A stretch of 64,000 bases of DNA from Burkholderiales bacterium Ga0077543 (GTDB lineage: Bacteria; Pseudomonadota; Gammaproteobacteria; Burkholderiales; Burkholderiaceae_C): contig LNET01000044.1 in the NCBI GenBank assembly GCA_001464055.1, positions 1 to 64,000 of the forward strand, in the 5' to 3' direction. The notes beneath the pieces were generated by a model. It was not told where the DNA came from. It saw only the letters and a program-made list of their open reading frames with translations, and made no database searches. Position 1 is the stretch's first letter. Each line of letters begins with the position of its first letter. Below, piece by piece: positions 63,195 to 64,000 of the stretch. The position numbers and the translations under genes are program-made.

Positions 63195-64000
63195 ATGCGA
63201 CTGCAGCACCTGCACCTCCTGCTGACCCTGGCGCGCACCGGCAGCCTCAGCGCGTCGGCGCAGGCGCTGAACGTCACGCAGCCTGCCTTGACCAAGTCGC
63301 TCAAGCAGTTGGAAGAAGAACTGGGCACCGCGCTGGTGGTCCGCTCGCCCAAGGGCGTGCGCCTGGCGCCGGCGGGCGAACTGCTGGCGGCGCGGGCCGC
63401 CAACGTGGTGCGCGAGATCGAGCGCGCCCGCGAGGAGGTGGCCTGGTTCTCTCGCAACGAGCGCACCACGGTGACGGTGGGCGTGTCGCCGGCCGCGGCA
63501 CTGCTGCTGGCGCCCGGCGCCATCTCGCGGTTTCAGGCGCGCTGGCCGGGCGTGACGGTGCGGCTGACCGACGCGCTCTACCCGAAGGCACAAGAGCGCC
63601 TGCGATCGGGCGAGCTGGACATGGCCTTGGGCCCGCTGCCTGCCGTGGGCGCTGGGCACGACCTGCGCGCGATCTCGCTGCTGCACAGCGCCAGCGTGAT
63701 CGTGGCGCCCCGCAACCACCCGCAGCGACGGGCCCGCCGTCTGCGCGATCTGGACGGCGCGGGTTGGGTGCTCACCGGCCCGCGGCTCGGGCCGGGCGAT
63801 CCCACGCACCTGGGGTTTGAGCAGCAGGGCCTGGCGCCGCCGCTGGTGACGCTGGAGTGCGATTCGTTTTCCATCCTGCTGGCGATGCTGCCCACGCTGG
63901 GCGCGCTGGCCGTCGTGCCACGGCACTTCTTCGACCGGCACGGGCCGCAGATCGGCCTGGTGGCGCTGGACATCGCAGACCCGCTGCCGCCCACCGTGAT
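63195..64000 (+). CDS. LysR family transcriptional regulator, 5' part
   Basis: The first 268 residues of a LysR-type regulator, cut by the window end. The N-terminal helix-turn-helix is LLLTLARTGSLSASAQALNV then TQPALTKSLKQLEEELGTAL, with the wing VVRSPKGVRLAPAGE; the effector domain starts near residue 93 (TVGVSPAAALLLAPGAISRF). About 30-40 residues should follow outside the window. It is divergent from the Bug gene and likely controls it. Confidence 0.88.
   Translation, partial: MRLQHLHLLLTLARTGSLSASAQALNVTQPALTKSLKQLEEELGTALVVRSPKGVRLAPAGELLAARAANVVREIERAREEVAWFSRNERTTVTVGVSPAAALLLAPGAISRFQARWPGVTVRLTDALYPKAQERLRSGELDMALGPLPAVGAGHDLRAISLLHSASVIVAPRNHPQRRARRLRDLDGAGWVLTGPRLGPGDPTHLGFEQQGLAPPLVTLECDSFSILLAMLPTLGALAVVPRHFFDRHGPQIGLVALDIADPLPPTV

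Overview
The window reads as chromosomal DNA of a high-GC betaproteobacterium, most likely a Burkholderiales member of the Rubrivivax/Leptothrix/Ideonella kind. The pointers are very GC-rich third codon positions, two tripartite-tricarboxylate (Bug) binding proteins each beside a LysR gene, PEP-CTERM sorting signals, GTP-type PEPCK, and an aerobic CoA-linked 2-aminobenzoate cluster of the type known from Azoarcus. The species is inference. No rRNA, tRNA or CRISPR array was seen.

Layout. 0-14.8 kb is housekeeping and stress: the 3' part of pckG with two overlapping downstream genes (DUF2332, metallophosphoesterase), a universal stress protein convergent with a TetR regulator, a YegD-type Hsp70, a YecA-family protein, mmsA with a secreted M28 peptidase, a diguanylate cyclase whose 3' end overlaps a convergent PhoX-type phosphatase gene, an SDR and a GNAT. 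14.8-26.2 kb holds a DUF2784 membrane protein, a roughly 1,880-residue protein joining two alpha/beta-hydrolase domains to a CHAT protease domain and a helical tail, an RlpA lipoprotein, a nuclease-XPD/DinG helicase fusion and a DUF5916 outer-membrane-like protein.

26.2-38.4 kb is an aromatic catabolic region. A minus-strand run (MBL hydrolase, GlcD-like flavoprotein, Bug protein, semialdehyde dehydrogenase, class III extradiol dioxygenase, FAA hydrolase) faces a LysR gene followed by an HpaH-type hydratase. This is most of a homoprotocatechuate-like meta-cleavage route; the isomerase and aldolase are not present. Similar inverted repeats lie before the LysR gene and before hpaH. A 3-hydroxybenzoate 6-hydroxylase-like gene and a PEP-CTERM protein follow.

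38.4-44.1 kb has membrane and envelope genes: a YqhA-like protein, a phospholipase D/cardiolipin synthase-like protein, TelA with YiaAB, an unknown membrane protein and a VF530 protein. 44.1-49.5 kb is a decayed accessory patch: an IS91-type transposase zinc-finger remnant, a miniature PEP-CTERM ORF, a GDSL esterase, a remnant of a DUF91/NucS-like nuclease, an S8 subtilase truncated at both ends, its AAA+ ATPase partner still intact, and about 1.5 kb of debris. This looks like the ruin of an AAA-ATPase/subtilase module, possibly a defence locus.

49.5-58.6 kb is a coherent minus-strand operon for aerobic 2-aminobenzoyl-CoA (or salicylyl-CoA) degradation: bifunctional flavin monooxygenase/reductase, SDR, MarR regulator, enoyl-CoA hydratase, acyl-CoA dehydrogenase, CoA ligase, RidA enamine deaminase and glutaryl-CoA dehydrogenase. 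Its promoter is readable, with TTGACA and a -10 overlapped by a perfect 12-bp palindrome that is a good candidate MarR operator. Divergent from it are a sulfatase/phosphonate monoester hydrolase-like gene and a cupin. The window closes with a UPF0126/TRIC membrane protein, a second Bug protein and a divergent LysR gene cut by the window edge.
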